Source: Opitutus sp. ER46 (GTDB taxonomy: Bacteria > Verrucomicrobiota > Verrucomicrobiia > Opitutales > Opitutaceae). Taken from it: DNA of 64,000 nucleotides. Made by a program: the position numbers and the translations under genes. The stretch covers positions 186,001 to 250,000 of the forward strand of contig NZ_QAYX01000020.1 of NCBI RefSeq assembly GCF_003054705.1, in the 5' to 3' direction. The notes beneath the pieces were generated by a model. It saw nothing but the letters and a program-made list of their open reading frames with translations, made no database searches and was not told the origin of the DNA. Shown one piece after another: positions 47,810 through 57,269 of this stretch. Positions within the stretch are counted from its first letter, which is position 1. Every line of letters begins with the position of its first letter.

Positions 47810-48886
47810 ATGCTCTCCCGAATTCTGCCGCTCTTTGCCTTCGGCTTCGTCGCGCTGGCCCAGGCGTCTGAGCCCGCAGCGCCCGATCCCCTGCCCGTCG
47901 AACCGTCCCGCAGCGGCTGGACTTTCTCGCTCCTGCCCAAATCCCTGCAACGGCATCCGTCGCTCGATTTCCACGTCGTCACCGAGCTCACCGCCGAGGG
48001 CCGGAAACGCGCACTCCCGACCGCTGAGCACCAGGTCTACTACATCGCGAGCGCCGGCAAATTCACCCAGCTCGGCAACAATACGCCCGCTGGCGAAACG
48101 CCGCCGGACGTCGGCTATCTCACGCGGGCGATGCACGGCGCACTGGCCGCGAGTCATTACACGCCGGCCAGCCCATCTTCGCCACTCCCAGCCATCGCGA
48201 TCGTCTTCAATTACGGCTCGTTTGCCCGTTTCTCCACTGCCGCGGACGACTTTCAGCAGACTGTCGCCATCGAGCAGATGGCGCAGAGCGCAGCCGACAC
48301 CGCGGCCCGTAACGGCACGGGATCCGGCGAATCTTCGTCCGGTCCGTTCATTCTCGCCGACGACGATTCCCGCGACGCCTCCTCGCTCCTGCGGATCGTA
48401 CTTCGAGACCCGCACGCCCGCACCGATGTCCTGCACCGCGCTTCGCTCGTCGCGGGGGACAAGTTCTCCCAGGAACTCGCCGCCGCGATCAACCGCGAGG
48501 CCATTTCCCGCCAGTCCCGCGCTCCCCTGCTCTCGGGGCAGAACGACCCCGGCAGCCCGTTCCAGCAGTTCATGAACGCAAACCCGGAGATGATGGATCT
48601 CGTAGAGGAATCCTTTAGCAGCTGCTACTTCGTCGTCGCCTCTGCCTTCGACTACGCCGCGATGAAACAAGGCCGTAAAGTTCTCCTCTGGCGCACCAAA
48701 ATGACCGTGAACTCCGCTGGCATCTCCATGAGCGAATCGCTTCCCAGCCTCGTTACCGCGGCAGGCCCCTACCTTGGTCGCGAAATGACCGGCGTCGTCA
48801 CGCTCACCCGCAAGATCTCCCGCAACGGCAAAGTCGAGGTCGGCACTCCCCGCGTAATCGACTACAGCGCCCCCAGGGTCCCGTAG
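47810..48886 (+). CDS. exported protein of unknown function
   Basis: This is a 358-residue protein with a signal peptide at about 1-19 (LPLFAFGFVALAQA). I do not recognise a family. The mature part has no Cys pairs or clear catalytic motif. The segment SFSSCYFVVASAFDYAAMKQGRKVLLWRTKMTVNS-type sequence and the ending VVTLTRKISRNGKVEVG read as a compact periplasmic domain. The TTG directly before the ATG could be used as well; the ATG at 47810 was chosen. It follows the hexamer and octamer repeats. Confidence 0.72.
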   Translation: MLSRILPLFAFGFVALAQASEPAAPDPLPVEPSRSGWTFSLLPKSLQRHPSLDFHVVTELTAEGRKRALPTAEHQVYYIASAGKFTQLGNNTPAGETPPDVGYLTRAMHGALAASHYTPASPSSPLPAIAIVFNYGSFARFSTAADDFQQTVAIEQMAQSAADTAARNGTGSGESSSGPFILADDDSRDASSLLRIVLRDPHARTDVLHRASLVAGDKFSQELAAAINREAISRQSRAPLLSGQNDPGSPFQQFMNANPEMMDLVEESFSSCYFVVASAFDYAAMKQGRKVLLWRTKMTVNSAGISMSESLPSLVTAAGPYLGREMTGVVTLTRKISRNGKVEVGTPRVIDYSAPRVP

Positions 48887-49366
48887 CCCCACCAACTCTT
48901 TCTCTTACTCCTACTCTTCCTCTTTCTCCCAAGGGATTGAGGGATTGAGGGATTGAGGGATTGAGGGATTGAGGGATTGAGGGATTGAGGGATTGAGGGA
49001 TTGAGGCCGCGCCTGCCTTTTCGTAGCCGACGCCCTCGTTCTCGTTCTCGTTCTCCGTGCCCCCTCCTCCGGTCTCCGTGACCTCCGTGTCCGGCCCGGA
49101 TGGATTGAAGGATTTCTTCATCCGTCCGACTCCAGCGCGTGATCGTGAGAGTAAGAGGAAGAGCAAGAGAACGATTCCTGTCGTCCCACCCGTCAGCGGC
49201 TCCCCCCCTTTCACTTTCACTCCCTACGAGGCGCACTCCGACGGACGCCCCCCGCGTCCGTGGAGACTTTTTTCTCCCCACCCCTAAGAAATCTGCCGCT
49301 GGATCGTGATTCCGAGCGGACCGACCGCACGCAGCGGGCCGGCCGCTCAATCACCCTCCCAGCACC
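48887..49366. repeat. complex repeat block with nine GGGATTGA octamers
   Basis: A TCTTNC pyrimidine arm (48896-48929) and its purine partner (49147-49172) enclose three things: nine perfect tandem GGGATTGA octamers (48933-49004), a GTTCTC tract (49035-49055), and unique sequence. A TCACTY tract follows at 49208-49223. The whole 480-base block has no gene. The octamer is not a multiple of three, so copy number could vary freely only outside coding sequence, as here. Confidence 0.85.
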
Positions 49367-50020
49367 ATGCGCCAGGATTTCGTCATCGGCCTCGCCCTCT
49401 CCGCTGTCATCCACGGCACCGTCTTCCTCGAGGGGAAACTCTTCCCCAACCGGCCGCCGGCCCCCGTCGTGCGCGAGCGCCCCACACTCACGGTCATCGA
49501 CATGCCACCGCTCGAGCCGGAGGAGCCCGAGATCGTCGAGACCACGAGCGATGCCGTCGCGCCCGCCGAGTTCGCGCCGCCCATGCAGGTCGACGTCCCG
49601 CAGGTGGTCACTGACACGTCATTCGTCCAGCGCATCCAGCCGCCTCCGCCGGAAAACGTGCAGCCCAACGCGTCACTGGTGAAGATTCCCGAGCACCGCG
49701 ACAACACCGCATGGCACAAACTGCAGATCTTCGATCCCTCCAGCCTCGACCAGCAGCCCGTCCCGCGGGTGCGCACGCCTCCGCAGTATCCGTTTGAACA
49801 GCGCCGCCAGGGCGTCACGGGCGAGGTCCTCGTCGAGTTCATCGTCGACACCCAGGGCAATGTCCTTGGCGCCTTCGCCGTCCGCTCCTCCCAGCGCGAG
49901 TTCGAATCCGCCGCCGTCCAGGCCGTAAGCAAGTGGAAGTTCAAACCCGGCCGCCGCGCCGGCAGTGCCGTCAACACCCGCATGCAGATACCGATCGTGT
50001 TCAACCTCGACGACGCCTGA
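49367..50020 (+). CDS. TonB family energy-transducing protein
   Basis: This is a 217-residue protein. An N-terminal helix (about 4-22), a Pro/Glu-rich periplasmic linker (PPLEPEEPEIVETT) and a C-terminal TonB domain (about 135-213) are present; the domain has TPPQYPFEQRRQGVTGEV and AVQAVSKWKFKPG. No receptor or exb genes adjoin it. It is the second TonB of the window, so several TonB systems operate in this organism. It converges with the next kinase gene. Confidence 0.9.
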   Translation: MRQDFVIGLALSAVIHGTVFLEGKLFPNRPPAPVVRERPTLTVIDMPPLEPEEPEIVETTSDAVAPAEFAPPMQVDVPQVVTDTSFVQRIQPPPPENVQPNASLVKIPEHRDNTAWHKLQIFDPSSLDQQPVPRVRTPPQYPFEQRRQGVTGEVLVEFIVDTQGNVLGAFAVRSSQREFESAAVQAVSKWKFKPGRRAGSAVNTRMQIPIVFNLDDA

Positions 50021-50064
50021 CGCGCCTCGTCCGCCGGCGCCACACAGCGCCGGCCCTCCGGTGC

Positions 50065-50155
50065 CTCCGGCCACTTTCACCCCTCACTCTCACTTTCACT
50101 CCGGCGGCCCAGCCTCCGGCCACTTTCACTCCGGCGGCCCGCCGCCGGCCACTCC
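50065..50155. repeat. CTCCGGCCACTTTCAC repeat modules between convergent genes
   Basis: Three overlapping modules combine TCACTY hexamers with CTCCGGCC/CCGGCGGCC GC-rich strings. The same combination occurs at 8617-8660. They fill the gap between the converging tonB-like and kinase genes. Confidence 0.75.
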
Positions 50156-50162
50156 GGCGCCG

Positions 50163-53141
50163 TTAAGGCGCCGGCAATACCTGCGCCAGCTCGTCCCAGG
50201 CAAAGCGGTCCGCCATCTCCCGGAGCTGCGCGGCCAGCGCCGGCGCCTCCGCGCTCATCTCCGCCACCAAGGCCAGCACCGCATCGAGATCCGCCGCCTC
50301 CACCGCCCGCCGCAGCGGCCCCACAAACGCCGGCGGTACCGGCCCGGCCGGCCTCCGCACCCGCATGTCATCCTTCCTCGCCGCATCGTAGTCGTACCGC
50401 ACGCCAAGCAACTGCCGCAGCCGCTCCAGCAGTTCCTCGTCCCGGAACGGCTTCCCCATGAAGGCATCAAACCCCGGCAGCGGCTCGTCGCCCTCCCGCA
50501 GCACACTCGCAGACAGGCCGATTACCTTCACCTGCCCGGTGGAGTCCAACGCCCGGATGCGCGTCGTCGCCTCCGAGCCTCCCATCACCGGCATCCGCAG
50601 ATCCATGATCACGCCATGACATGGCCGCTGCTCGAATCGCGCCGCCGCCTCAAGTCCGTTGGCCGCCGTCGTCACGTCAAAGCCCACGCCCTGCAGCAAC
50701 TCGACCAGCATCCGCCGGCCGTCTTCCTGGTCATCGACCACCAGCACCCGGCAGGCCGGCTGGTCAACGGCCAGGCGCAGGACCCGCGCGCGCGGCCGCA
50801 GCTCGCTCTCCGTCATCGCCTCCGGCGCCGCGCGCAATTGCAGCGTGACGAGGAACCGGCTGCCGCGCCCCAGTTCGCTCTGCACCGTGATGTCACCGCC
50901 CATCATCCGCGCAAACTCGCGACTGATCGCCAACCCGAGACCGGTGCCCGATCCGACCCGGCGGCCCGCGTCCGCCTGTTCAAATTGGCGAAACAGCCGC
51001 CCGAGTTCCTCCGACGCGATGCCCGGCCCCGTATCCTGGACCTCCGCGCGGACCAGCCAATGCCCATCCTCCTGCCGGCTCGTCTGGATTCGCACCGTGA
51101 TCTTGCCGGCATCCGTAAACTTCACGGCGTTGCCCAGCAGATTGACAAAGATCTGGCGGATCCGCGCTTCGTCCGCGATCACCCGAGACGGCAGGTCTGA
51201 CAAACCCTCGAACCCCAGCGCCACGCCCTTCGCCGTCGTCCGGGCCGCGAACATCGCGTGCAGGTCGCGCAGCAATGCCCTCAGGTCGCACGGACCAACC
51301 TTCAGCGTCGCCCGTTGCGCCTCGATCTTCGAGATCTCGAGCACGTCGTTCAGCAGCGCCAGCAGGTATTCGCCATTGCGATCGATCGTCTTCAGCCGCT
51401 CCCGCTGGTCCGGGGTCACATTCGCGTCGCGCAGCAGCAGCTGGGTGAAGCCGAGGATCGCGTTCATCGGCGTTCGGATTTCGTGCGACATGTTCGCGAG
51501 GAACACGCTCTTCGCGCGGTTCGCGATCTCCGCCTGCGCCTTCGCCGTCTGCAGCTCCGTGAGCCGCTTGCGCTCGGTAATGTCCCGGGAATTCAGCACG
51601 ACGCCGCGGATCCCGGGATCGTGCAGCCAGTTCGTTCCCACCGTCTCCATCGTCACCCAGTGTCCATCCTTGTGCCGCGTGCGGTACTCGTTCCGATACG
51701 CCACCGCCGGGTTGCTGAGCGTCTGCCGCAGCGTGCTTGTCGCGACCTCCATGTCGTCGGGGTGGATGTCGTCAAAGCCGCTCCGGCCCAGCATCTCCGC
51801 CGGCGTGTAGCCCAGCACGGCTTCCACCGGGCCATGTACCGAAAGAAAACGGCCTTGGGCGTCGATCACCATGAAGAGGTCGTTGGAGTTCTGCAGGAGC
51901 CGCTGCAGTCGGCGCTCGCTCTCGCGCAAGGCCTCTTCGACCTGCTTGCGGTGCGTGATGTCCTGGAGCGTGCCCGACAGGCCCGTGATCACGCCGCCCG
52001 CATCACGCGCCGCCAGGATGTGGGCCTCAAGGTGACGCAGCCGGCAGCGATCCGGGTTCGTCCGGTGCTCAAAATTGCCGGGCACGCCCGTCTCGGCGAC
52101 CGCCCGCATCGCCGCCCGCATCGGCGCCACGTCATCGGGGTGAATCATCGCCTCGACCTCGGACAAGGTCGGCGGCTCGCCGGGCTCGAGGTCGAAAAGA
52201 CCGAACATCTGCCGCGACCAAAAGCCCGTGCCGCTCTCCAGATCCAGCGTCCAACTGCCGATCTGCGCCTGGCTCTGCGCCGCCTCCATCCGCGCCTCGC
52301 TCTCCCGCAGCGCCAGCTCGGTCTGTTTGCGCGCGGTGATGTCGTAGACGATCGACAACCGCATCGCCACGCCCGCGACGTCGACCGCGCGAGCGGAGAT
52401 CGAGAGCAGCATCCGCCGACCATCCCGGCGGCGCGCCCAGAGTTCCATGTTCTGCACCTCCCCGCGTGCCCGCATCGCTTCGACCAACCGATCCCGCTCG
52501 GCGTTGTTCCACCAGAGATTCAGCTCGTCCGCCGTGCGCCCGATCACCTCCGCCCGAGAATAGCCGGAGACGCGCTCGAAGCCCTGGTTGACCTCCACCA
52601 ACATGCCGCTGTCCATCCGCGCCAGGCTGATCGACGCCGGGACAAGATGGAAAATGCGGCTGAAGCGCTCCTGGCTCTCGCGCAACGCCTGCTCTGTCCG
52701 CTTCCGTTCCGTGACGTCCTGCCCAAAGCCCACCAGCCGAACGACCTGTTGCTGCTGGGCATCGAGCACGGGGACAATCTTGGTACAGAACTCCCGGACC
52801 CCCACGGGCGTCGGAATCTGTTGCTCAAACTCCACCGGCGCCCGCGCGGCCACGCAGGCGGCATACTGCGCGATCGTCTGCTCCGCCGCGGCCTTCGGCA
52901 GCAACTCCGCCACCGTGTGCGTCCCGTCGCGAAAAGCGGCGGCTGGCAGCCCCAACCGCTCCACGGCCGCGTTGACATCCTCGTACACGAACCGGTTTCC
53001 GGGCTCCACGCGTACCGCGAAGATCACGTCGCTCGTGTGGTCGAGAATCTCGCGCCAACGTGCCGCCGCCGCCGCCCGGCCGGGCATCGGCGTGGGGTCG
53101 GAGCCGGCAGCGCTGCCCGAATCTGGATCAGCGGCCGACAT
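50163..53141 (-). CDS. multi-PAS hybrid histidine kinase with receiver
   Basis: This is a 992-residue cytoplasmic kinase with no transmembrane helix. Four PAS domains cover about 28-525; the first has ILDHTSDVIFAVRVEP. HisKA follows with MSHEIRTPMNAILGFTQLL, then HATPase (about 650-770, VQDTGPGIASEE) and a receiver (about 800-920) with Asp in GVIMDLRMPVMGG and Lys in MGKPFRDEE. After the receiver a helical region (about 930-990) resembles an Hpt bundle in length but shows no convincing phospho-His motif. Start ATG 53141. Confidence 0.9.
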   Translation of the reverse strand: MSAADPDSGSAAGSDPTPMPGRAAAAARWREILDHTSDVIFAVRVEPGNRFVYEDVNAAVERLGLPAAAFRDGTHTVAELLPKAAAEQTIAQYAACVAARAPVEFEQQIPTPVGVREFCTKIVPVLDAQQQQVVRLVGFGQDVTERKRTEQALRESQERFSRIFHLVPASISLARMDSGMLVEVNQGFERVSGYSRAEVIGRTADELNLWWNNAERDRLVEAMRARGEVQNMELWARRRDGRRMLLSISARAVDVAGVAMRLSIVYDITARKQTELALRESEARMEAAQSQAQIGSWTLDLESGTGFWSRQMFGLFDLEPGEPPTLSEVEAMIHPDDVAPMRAAMRAVAETGVPGNFEHRTNPDRCRLRHLEAHILAARDAGGVITGLSGTLQDITHRKQVEEALRESERRLQRLLQNSNDLFMVIDAQGRFLSVHGPVEAVLGYTPAEMLGRSGFDDIHPDDMEVATSTLRQTLSNPAVAYRNEYRTRHKDGHWVTMETVGTNWLHDPGIRGVVLNSRDITERKRLTELQTAKAQAEIANRAKSVFLANMSHEIRTPMNAILGFTQLLLRDANVTPDQRERLKTIDRNGEYLLALLNDVLEISKIEAQRATLKVGPCDLRALLRDLHAMFAARTTAKGVALGFEGLSDLPSRVIADEARIRQIFVNLLGNAVKFTDAGKITVRIQTSRQEDGHWLVRAEVQDTGPGIASEELGRLFRQFEQADAGRRVGSGTGLGLAISREFARMMGGDITVQSELGRGSRFLVTLQLRAAPEAMTESELRPRARVLRLAVDQPACRVLVVDDQEDGRRMLVELLQGVGFDVTTAANGLEAAARFEQRPCHGVIMDLRMPVMGGSEATTRIRALDSTGQVKVIGLSASVLREGDEPLPGFDAFMGKPFRDEELLERLRQLLGVRYDYDAARKDDMRVRRPAGPVPPAFVGPLRRAVEAADLDAVLALVAEMSAEAPALAAQLREMADRFAWDELAQVLPAP

Positions 53142-53535
53142 CAGCAGCGCTCAGTTCGCGCTCCGGCCCGCGTACCCGCGCAGGAGCGAGATTCACCGTA
53201 AAGGTCGTGCGTGACATGGCGTAGGAGGCGACCCGAGGTGCAGCCTACCCCGCCCCGACGGATCGCGCGGACACTAGAAGACTCCGATAGCCGTTGACCA
53301 GCTCCCATTGCCGGAGCGCCGCTACGTTGGCCGCCGCAATGGGTTCAGCCGTTCAGCGAAACTCGGGCCGCGGCGGCGTGAAGACCTGCACTTCGTCCGT
53401 ATCGCAGACCGATCTCTCACGGTTCTACCCCTCCGCTCCCCGCCGCCTGCCGCCGGAACTCGCTGGCGTCACCTGGCCGCCGCCCGACGCCACCGTTGAA
53501 AGCCCGGCGACGGCCTGACCAGGCCCGATATTCAT
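53142..53535. other. intergenic region, nothing recognised
   Basis: These 394 bases lie upstream of the multi-PAS kinase and downstream of the TPR protein, both leftward. No convincing ORF, hairpin, repeat or promoter boxes are visible. Confidence 0.4.
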
Positions 53536-55473
53536 TCAGCGGCCCAGGTCGGGCAGCGTGGCGCCAAGCCGGCGCGCCGTCTGCAAATGCGGCGCCGCTT
53601 CGGCCCCGCGCCCGATGCTTGCGAGCGCTAGCCCGAGGTTGAGGTGCACCTGTGCCAGGTCGGGGTTCAGCCGGAGTGCCTGCTCAAATCGAGCGATCGC
53701 GTCGTGCGGCCGCCCGGCGATCAGCAGCGCGATGCCCAGGTTGTTGTACACTTCGGGCACCTCCGGCTTGAGCCGGATCGCCGCCTCATAGTGCGCAATC
53801 GCCTCCGGCTGCCGGTCAGCCTCCCGCAGGAGATTGCCGAGATTGTTGTGCGCCGCCGCGTAATTTGGATCCTGCCGCAGCGCCTCCTCGTACTGCGCCC
53901 GCGCCTCGTCGTTTCGGCCGAGCGCGCGCAGCGCATCGCCGAGCTTGGTCCGCACTTCCGCGCGTCCGGCCAGTGCCCGCAGCGCCTGCTCATAACGCAC
54001 CATCGCCTCCGCCGGGCGGCCGAGGCTCAGCAGCGCGTTGCCGGCGTTGTGCTGCGCGTCCGCGAACCCCGGCTCGATCCGCAGCGCCGCGTCGTAGCAC
54101 GCCAGCGCCGCCTCGAACCGTCCTTCCCGCGCGAGAATGTTGCCATAGTTGTTCTGCGCGGCGGCGTTGCCCGGACGCTTCGCCACGGCATCGGCCCAGA
54201 TCCGTGCATCACTCTGGTAATCGAGATTTCGCCGCGCCGTCAGCCCGCCGCCGACCGCTGCCACCGCCAGCAGCACCCAACGCGCCCGGCGGCCGAGCAC
54301 CGCCTGCACCGCCAACACGCCCAGCACCACCACCGGCACGAGCGCGAGGTACATGCGATGTTCCGCCAGCGTCTGCCGCATGCCCGGGATGAGCGAGGTC
54401 GGCGCCAGGATCGCAAAGAACCAAAGTCCCAGGAAGCCCACCGCGGGCCGACGCACCAGCGCCCAGCCCGTCGCCGCCACCAGCGCCGTCACCCCCAGCA
54501 CCTGCGGCCACACTTCGCGCCATGCCACCCATTGGACGCCGTAATCGATGATCAATGGGCACGGCCACACCGACAGCGCCAGGTAGCGGCACAATGCCTC
54601 GAACTGCGTCGCTGCATACGCCGCGAAACTCACGCCCACGCCCAACCCCGCCGTGCCGGCCCGGCCCGCGCCGCCCCCCACCAGCACCGCCAGCGGCAAC
54701 CACGTCGCCGCGAGCAGGAGATGCACGCCCCGCCGCTGCCGCCACGCGGCCCGATAACTGCCCGCCACGAACGTGCGGTCGTACAGGAAGACCAGCAGCG
54801 GCGCGGACACCATCACCTCCTTGGTGAACATGCCGAGCAGACAACAACCCACCGCCAACGCGAACCAGCGCTGCGACCCCGCCTCCACGCCACGCACGAA
54901 GCCGTACAGCGTCAGCAGATACAGCAGGCCCATCAACGACTCCGCCCGCTGCACGACGTAGGTCACCGACTCCGTCTGCAACGGATGCACCAGCCAGAGC
55001 AGCGCCACGGCAAACGCGATCCACGTCGCGTCGGCCGCGGGACGCGTCACCGGCGCCGGCATCCCGGCGCGCGCTCGGCTGAGGCCAGCCAGCGTCCGCC
55101 GCACGAGGCCGAAAAGTGTCAGCCCGGCGACGACATGGATCAGCAGGTTGACGGCATGATAGCCCCCGACGACGTCACCGCCCAGGAACCGGTTCACCGC
55201 AAAGGTCAGGTTTAGAAAGGGGCGGCCCGAAACCGTGAGCGCACCGCCCGGAGGCGCCAGCGCGGTCAGCCAGTTTGCCAGGGTCGGATTCTGCGGGATC
55301 GACAGCAGGTCATCGAAAATGAACGGCCCGCCCAAGCTGTTGGCGTACGCCGCCACCGCGGCAAAAACGAGCCCGACGCCGGCCAACCGAACCTGCCAGG
55401 TCTCGCGGGCCCGCGCCGTGGTGGCAATCACACGCGAGGCGGAACGCGGCACGGCGGTGGGGCGTGACGGCAT
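53536..55473 (-). CDS. TMTC-like membrane glycosyltransferase with TPR repeats
   Basis: This is a 645-residue protein. About nine to eleven transmembrane helices fill residues 25-420. The first periplasmic loop has the GT-C acidic motif FIFDDLLSIP, and a later segment WLVHPLQTESVTYVVQRAES is diagnostic of the TMTC/DUF1736 group. The C-terminal third (about 425-640) holds six to seven TPR repeats (AAQNNYGNILAREGRFEAAL and similar). Animal TMTC proteins are O-mannosyltransferases; bacterial homologues of this layout are not well characterised, so an O-glycosyltransferase role is inference. The upstream gene (36-base gap) encodes an exported protein and is probably cotranscribed. Confidence 0.82.
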   Translation of the reverse strand: MPSRPTAVPRSASRVIATTARARETWQVRLAGVGLVFAAVAAYANSLGGPFIFDDLLSIPQNPTLANWLTALAPPGGALTVSGRPFLNLTFAVNRFLGGDVVGGYHAVNLLIHVVAGLTLFGLVRRTLAGLSRARAGMPAPVTRPAADATWIAFAVALLWLVHPLQTESVTYVVQRAESLMGLLYLLTLYGFVRGVEAGSQRWFALAVGCCLLGMFTKEVMVSAPLLVFLYDRTFVAGSYRAAWRQRRGVHLLLAATWLPLAVLVGGGAGRAGTAGLGVGVSFAAYAATQFEALCRYLALSVWPCPLIIDYGVQWVAWREVWPQVLGVTALVAATGWALVRRPAVGFLGLWFFAILAPTSLIPGMRQTLAEHRMYLALVPVVVLGVLAVQAVLGRRARWVLLAVAAVGGGLTARRNLDYQSDARIWADAVAKRPGNAAAQNNYGNILAREGRFEAALACYDAALRIEPGFADAQHNAGNALLSLGRPAEAMVRYEQALRALAGRAEVRTKLGDALRALGRNDEARAQYEEALRQDPNYAAAHNNLGNLLREADRQPEAIAHYEAAIRLKPEVPEVYNNLGIALLIAGRPHDAIARFEQALRLNPDLAQVHLNLGLALASIGRGAEAAPHLQTARRLGATLPDLGR

Positions 55474-55509
55474 GCGATGGACGGCGAGGACCGGGACAAC
55501 GCGCGGCGC

Positions 55510-56100
55510 TTACGGGCGCCCGCGCAGCGCGATGAACAGCACCTGGGCCGGCTGCTTCGTCTGCCAGTCACCCTGCAGGTGCCACTGCGCGACCTTCGCC
55601 CAATCCATCTTGCCATCCTTGCCGGGATCACGCGTCGACACGGCAAAATCGCTCCGCTTGAGCCGCAGCCAGACGGGATAGCCCGGCGCCAGCTGCGCCA
55701 CGCGCACGCGCCCCCAACATTGCGTGCCGTCACCATCACTGAACGTGATCGTGTACTCCGGCACCTGGTTGTCGGGCTGCACCGCGAGCGCCAACTCGAT
55801 GTACGTGCACGCGGCGAGATCGAGCGCCGGCTGGAGGTTCTGACAGAAGCCGCCGTCGCCCTGCGCGCCTTTTGTCGCCAGCACGCGAAAGCCGGCCTTG
55901 GGTGCGACGGCGAACGCGTTCTGCCACGTGCCGTAGCCGTAGACGTTCGGGAGCATCTCGGTGAAGTTCGCGATGACGATCGGCGCAGCGGGTACAGGAG
56001 CCGCCGGGTCGGGGGTCGCGGCAGGAGCTGCTGGCGCAGCGGCGGCGACCGATGCCAGCGCGAGCGAAGCAAGCAGAGTGAGGCGGACGCAGGAGATCAT
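55510..56100 (-). CDS. exported beta-sandwich protein of unknown function
   Basis: This is a 196-residue protein with a signal peptide (about 1-22) and then an Ala/Pro-rich spacer (about 22-42), a likely O-glycosylation target. The mature domain (about 45-196) has two Cys (CQNLQPALDLAAC) and a carbohydrate-binding-like beta-sandwich pattern: ACTYIELALAVQPDN, VWLRLKRSDF and QVLFIALRGR. The family is not certain; it resembles CBM-like or CIA30-like sandwiches. It precedes the TMTC-like gene in the same operon, which fits a glycosylated or carbohydrate-binding partner. Confidence 0.68.
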   Translation of the reverse strand: MISCVRLTLLASLALASVAAAAPAAPAATPDPAAPVPAAPIVIANFTEMLPNVYGYGTWQNAFAVAPKAGFRVLATKGAQGDGGFCQNLQPALDLAACTYIELALAVQPDNQVPEYTITFSDGDGTQCWGRVRVAQLAPGYPVWLRLKRSDFAVSTRDPGKDGKMDWAKVAQWHLQGDWQTKQPAQVLFIALRGRP

Positions 56101-56225
56101 GGGGAGTTGGGGTTGAAGCGCCGCGAATCCTGCGCCTGGCCCCCACCCGAGGCAATCTCCCGAGCCGTCCTAACGTTAGGGCACGGCCGCCGGGCGCGGG
56201 GCCCCACCTTGGCCCCGTGCGCCGC

Positions 56226-57020
56226 TCAGCTGAATCGCGAGCGTTGCGCCGCCAGGTACCCGGCCATCGCCCCCTCGGTATCCGGACGCAGGTTACCCGG
56301 CGGCTGCACCCGCCGGGCCTCGCGGTAAAGCGCGACGGCGGCATCGAGCGCACGCCAGCAGTCCGCCCGATCGTATTGGGCGATCGTCGCCGCCAGGGCC
56401 GGCACCGCCCCCGGCACGTCCAGCTCCACCCGCCGAACCCCGCGCTGTCGCTTCCCCTCATTGCGCGCCACCATCGGGCCCAGCACCTCCGCACGCAGGT
56501 GGGCGAGCATGGCGTGCGCCTCGAAGAGCTCTCCGCGGGCGATCTTCGTGGCGCCATAGTGCACCCAGATCCAAAAACGCTCCTCGAACCATTCGGGGGT
56601 GTGCGCCGGCCAAGCGGCCTCGCCCCGCTCCAGGACCGCCGGCATGTCGCCGACGCGGTCGTACGCCACGAGCGGAGTTTCCACCCGCCGCCCCAGCGCC
56701 TCGCGCGTGACGAACTTCAGGTCCACATGCAGCACGGGCGGCCCGTAGAGGCAGATCAGCAACCGCGGCTCGCCGACATGCTCGCCCGTGAAGGCCGCCA
56801 GCAGCGGTCCGAGCGATGCCGCCAGGGCGCGCCGCTCCGCCATCACCGTGGCGTATCCGTCATCCCGGCACACGACGATGAGATCGACATCCGAGTGCTC
56901 GTCCTCGCTGCCCGTCAGCGACGCGCCCGCGATGAGCACCGCGTCAACGCGCGCGTCGCGCCCGAGGCGGGCGATCGCCTGATCCAAGAATGCCGCCTGC
57001 GGCGAAAGCCTCATCGTCAT
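56226..57020 (-). CDS. nucleotidyltransferase, aminoglycoside adenylyltransferase-like
   Basis: This is a 264-residue protein of the DNA polymerase beta-like nucleotidyltransferase superfamily. The N-terminal catalytic motif GASLTGSEDEHSDVDLIVV gives the GS...DxD signature, and the third Asp is in VLHVDLKFV. A helical C-terminal domain follows. It resembles the ANT(6)-like and kanamycin-type group, but such proteins are often of unknown substrate and not resistance factors, so resistance is not claimed. I chose the ATG at 57020; another ATG lies at 57014. It is divergent from the ABC unit. Confidence 0.8.
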   Translation of the reverse strand: MTMRLSPQAAFLDQAIARLGRDARVDAVLIAGASLTGSEDEHSDVDLIVVCRDDGYATVMAERRALAASLGPLLAAFTGEHVGEPRLLICLYGPPVLHVDLKFVTREALGRRVETPLVAYDRVGDMPAVLERGEAAWPAHTPEWFEERFWIWVHYGATKIARGELFEAHAMLAHLRAEVLGPMVARNEGKRQRGVRRVELDVPGAVPALAATIAQYDRADCWRALDAAVALYREARRVQPPGNLRPDTEGAMAGYLAAQRSRFS

Positions 57021-57184
57021 GCGAGCGACAAAATCCCGACCACCCCTCACGGCAACCCGCGGCACTCGCTCCCAGCAGCACAGTCGCGCATCCCCCTTGG
57101 GGGTACGGTCCTTCTTCCTCGCCCGCCAACGCCGCGATCAGCCGCCCACGCGACACTGCCCTTGCACCCCGGCATTTTCGTCTC

Positions 57185-57224
57185 CCCCTTTCTTGCGCCG
57201 TGGCGCCCGCCACGACGTAAGGGG
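57185..57224 (+). promoter_or_regulatory. leader hairpin before ABC ATPase
   Basis: An outer 6-bp stem (CCCCTT at 57185-57190 with AAGGGG at 57219-57224) encloses an inner perfect 6-bp stem (CGTGGC at 57199-57204, loop GCCC, GCCACG at 57209-57214). It ends 45 bases before the GTG of the ATPase gene. It is followed by AAAA, not T, so it is not a rightward terminator. Confidence 0.45.
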
Positions 57225-57269
57225 AAAAGGATTTGTGTGCCCCGGACACTTCGGCCAATTCCCCTGCGC

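Noticed and set aside
48933-49004. CRISPR array
   Set aside because: The nine units are 8 bases and directly abutting, with no spacers.
53294-53518. 74-residue ORF in the gap between kinase and TPR genes
   Set aside because: It has no family features, hydrophobic segment or codon pattern that supports a gene.
56226-57020. Aminoglycoside resistance gene
   Set aside because: The catalytic motif is only superfamily-level. Substrate and resistance cannot be claimed from the sequence.
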